Source of the DNA: Flavobacterium aquidurense
GTDB taxonomy: Bacteria; Bacteroidota; Bacteroidia; Flavobacteriales; Flavobacteriaceae
Reading direction: 5' to 3'
NCBI GenBank assembly: GCA_900107365.1
Contig: FNPS01000002.1
Coordinates: 1-64,000 of the forward strand
Length of the DNA: 64,000 nucleotides
Shown: one piece after another, positions 62,148 through 64,000 of the stretch
How the letters are laid out: every line of letters starts with the position of its first letter
How positions within the stretch are numbered: the stretch's first letter is position 1
The notes under the pieces: generated by a model
Told to the model about the DNA's origin: nothing
Seen by the model: only the letters and a program-made list of their open reading frames with translations
Databases searched by the model: none
Position numbers and translations under genes: made by a program

Positions 62148-64000
62148 TTGACATGTCAAAAAACAAGCCATACTTTTACAAAAATAGCATTTAAACCTTT
62201 GCATACAAACTTATTTAATATCGTTTTATTATCATTTTTCCTAACACTAGGATGTGGTAAATTATACTCGCAAGAGATAAAATCAAAAAAAAACGCATTA
62301 CCTGCTGTAAAACAAACAGATAAGCCTGTAAAAACTGTAGTTGATACAATAAAACTGGATACTGTTAAACCTAAAAAGACTTTTCTTGACGGAAAAGTAA
62401 AGTACAGGGCCAAAGATTATGCGAAAATCGATCAGAAAAACAAAACAATCACCCTTTATAACGAAGCTGAATTATACTATAAAGATGTTGAGCTAAAGTC
62501 AGGTATCATTGTTTTAAATTATGAAAAAGACGAAGTGTATGCCGGAAGAATAAAAGATTCGGCAGGTGTCTTAACACAATTTCCAAATTTTAAGCAAGGT
62601 GGAAGTGAAGTTCAGCCAGACTCTATCCGTTTTAATTTCAAAACAAAAAAAGCCTTAATATACAATTCAAGAACAGAACAAGGCGAATTTAAAATTAAGG
62701 CTGCAGTTACTAAAAAAGAAAATGATTCTGTTTATTTCCTGAAAGGCGCACGCTTTACCACTTCAGCAGATATCGATAATCCTGAATATTATTTTCAGAC
62801 CAATAAAGTAAAATTTATTCCGGGAAAAAAAGTAGTAACAGGCCTGACCAACATGGTTATTGCCGATGTACCTACTCCTCTTGCCTTACCTTTTGCTTAT
62901 TTCCCAATGAGTCAGGAAAAGAGTGTATCAGGAATCATTATACCAAGTTATAACGACTCCAATACGAGAGGATTCTCTCTGCAAAATGGTGGTTATTATT
63001 TTGCTTTAAGTGATAATTATGACCTTACCGTTTTAGGAGATTATTATACCAATGGAAGTTACGCCATGCGTTTTGAATCTGCATACGCCAAAAGATATAA
63101 CTATCGGGGAAATTTAAATGTTCGTTTTGAGAATTTAATCAATAGCGAAAGAGGTTATCCTGATTATTCGAAGCAAAATATTTATAATATTCAGTGGTCA
63201 CACTCTAAAGACACCAAATCAAACCCCAACTCCAGCTTTTCTGCTTCGGTGAATATGGGTAGTAGTAAATACTTTAAACAATCTATTAATCAGGCAAATG
63301 TTGGTTCAAATCTGAACAATACTTTAAGTTCCTCTATTTCTTATAATAAAACTTTTAATACAATACCGGGAGCGCGTATTGCACTTACGGCGACACACTC
63401 ACAAAATACACAAACAGAAGAAATTCAAATGACATTACCATCTTTACAAGGTAGCATTGATCGCGTTTATCCTTTTGTTGGTAAAGATGGTGTGAAAAAA
63501 GGTTTTATCAAAAACATCAACTTACAGTACAATGTGACCGGACAAAATAAATTTGTAACAACCGATTCTTTATTCTTTAAACCTCAAATGTTTAGAGACG
63601 CACAAATTGGACTACAACAATCTATTCCAATTAGTACAAATTTTAAGATATTTAAATATTTTAGTGCCGGAGCATCTACAAATTATCAGGAAACCTGGGT
63701 TACCAAAACGATAGAAAAAAATTACGATTCAAGTAAAAATGAAGTCGTGACACAAACAGTAAATGGTTTTGATACTTATAGAACTTATAATTTCAGTACT
63801 AATTTAGGAACTACAATTTACGGTACTTTTAATTTTGGTGATGATAAAAAGATTCAATCTATTCGTCACGTCATGAGACCCTCTATTACCTATGCCTACA
63901 CTCCTAGTTTCGAAAAATATTACGATAATTATTATGTCGATGCTTCAGGAAGAGTATCAAACTCATACTCGCGCTTCGACGGAAGTGTTTATGGAGCTCC
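62148..64000 (+). CDS. LptD-like LPS-assembly outer-membrane protein, 5' part (runs off the window)
   Basis: Open frame from TTG at 62148 to the window end, 617 codons. After a signal-like hydrophobic stretch (LLSFFLTLGCGKLYSQ) comes an OstA/LptA-like N-terminal region (KITLYNEAELYYKDVELKSGIIVLNYEKDEVYAG) and then a barrel part with PLALPFAYFPM, which is how Bacteroidetes LptD-like proteins begin. Product would insert LPS in the outer leaflet. There is no ATG in frame near the start; TTG at 62148 sits in a TAAGTTTG promoter-like box, and the next TTG at 62199 (HTNLFNIVLLSFF) is an alternative. Start is therefore unsure. Confidence 0.85.
   Translation, partial: MTCQKTSHTFTKIAFKPLHTNLFNIVLLSFFLTLGCGKLYSQEIKSKKNALPAVKQTDKPVKTVVDTIKLDTVKPKKTFLDGKVKYRAKDYAKIDQKNKTITLYNEAELYYKDVELKSGIIVLNYEKDEVYAGRIKDSAGVLTQFPNFKQGGSEVQPDSIRFNFKTKKALIYNSRTEQGEFKIKAAVTKKENDSVYFLKGARFTTSADIDNPEYYFQTNKVKFIPGKKVVTGLTNMVIADVPTPLALPFAYFPMSQEKSVSGIIIPSYNDSNTRGFSLQNGGYYFALSDNYDLTVLGDYYTNGSYAMRFESAYAKRYNYRGNLNVRFENLINSERGYPDYSKQNIYNIQWSHSKDTKSNPNSSFSASVNMGSSKYFKQSINQANVGSNLNNTLSSSISYNKTFNTIPGARIALTATHSQNTQTEEIQMTLPSLQGSIDRVYPFVGKDGVKKGFIKNINLQYNVTGQNKFVTTDSLFFKPQMFRDAQIGLQQSIPISTNFKIFKYFSAGASTNYQETWVTKTIEKNYDSSKNEVVTQTVNGFDTYRTYNFSTNLGTTIYGTFNFGDDKKIQSIRHVMRPSITYAYTPSFEKYYDNYYVDASGRVSNSYSRFDGSVYGA

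Noticed and set aside
62156..62413. 85-codon frame on minus inside the LptD-like gene
   Set aside because: Antisense shadow; the plus-strand frame has clear LptD-like segments.

Overview
The window looks like a piece of a Flavobacterium chromosome, close to F. johnsoniae. It is AT-rich, with A/T-biased codon use. Genes lack clear Shine-Dalgarno sequences, and several promoters fit the Bacteroidetes pattern TTG-N17-20-TAnnTTTG. Typical family markers are present: SusC/SusD pairs, a type IX secretion tail, LytTR two-component regulation, and BshA for bacillithiol synthesis. The gene order of the chitin locus (chiA, GH20, NagB fusion, SusD, SusC, chiB, SusD, SusC, kinase, regulator) matches the chitin utilization locus known from F. 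johnsoniae.

Layout. 1-5,900: end of an OmpA-type protein, a CAP lipoprotein, pdxH, RNase Z with a small STAS-like neighbour, and a pyrB / unknown / pyrR group. 6,100-8,800: accessory region with a methyltransferase, a DHFR-like protein, and a Y1 (HUH) transposase embedded in an array of 13-bp palindromes that resembles a REP/RAYT system. 8,800-11,400: ABC-F ATPase and a TlpA-like thioredoxin. 11,500-14,100: an apparently unstudied cluster of a divergent Lgt-like membrane enzyme, a Tes-like (class D) radical SAM enzyme and two related small two-helix membrane proteins. 14,275-38,450: the chitin locus. 38,500-45,900: transaldolase, a GAF histidine kinase, an SDR, the SRP RNA, glutaminyl cyclase, hutI and a coiled-coil protein. 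46,000-54,900: formimidoylglutamase-like protein, DEAD-box helicase, hybrid kinase, DAACS symporter, aroC, LpxH-like phosphoesterase and a small barrel-like protein. 54,900-64,000: PrcB-like lipoprotein, bshA, a repeat island, a conserved Bacteroidetes protein, two Fe-S oxidoreductase subunits, an MCE/MlaD protein, an N-acetylmuramoyl-L-alanine amidase and the 5' part of an LptD-like gene.

How the chitin genes work together: ChiA is exported by the T9SS and cuts chitin outside the cell. Two SusC/SusD pairs carry the oligomers across the outer membrane. The lipoprotein ChiB and the GH20 hexosaminidase reduce them to GlcNAc. The FHS/MFS transporter probably brings GlcNAc into the cytoplasm, where the NagB/PIG-L fusion feeds it to fructose-6-P. 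The LytS/LytTR pair at 35,057-36,800 probably senses the sugar. A 67-bp block upstream of both susC genes (57 of 67 positions identical), and a related direct repeat at the same distance upstream of chiA, are the likely binding sites of its regulator.

Most interesting points: the Lgt-like / Tes-like / small-membrane-protein cluster (candidate lipid modification), the palindrome array around the Y1 transposase, the shared operator of the chitin transcripts, and the NagB-deacetylase fusion. No tRNA, rRNA or CRISPR array was seen.
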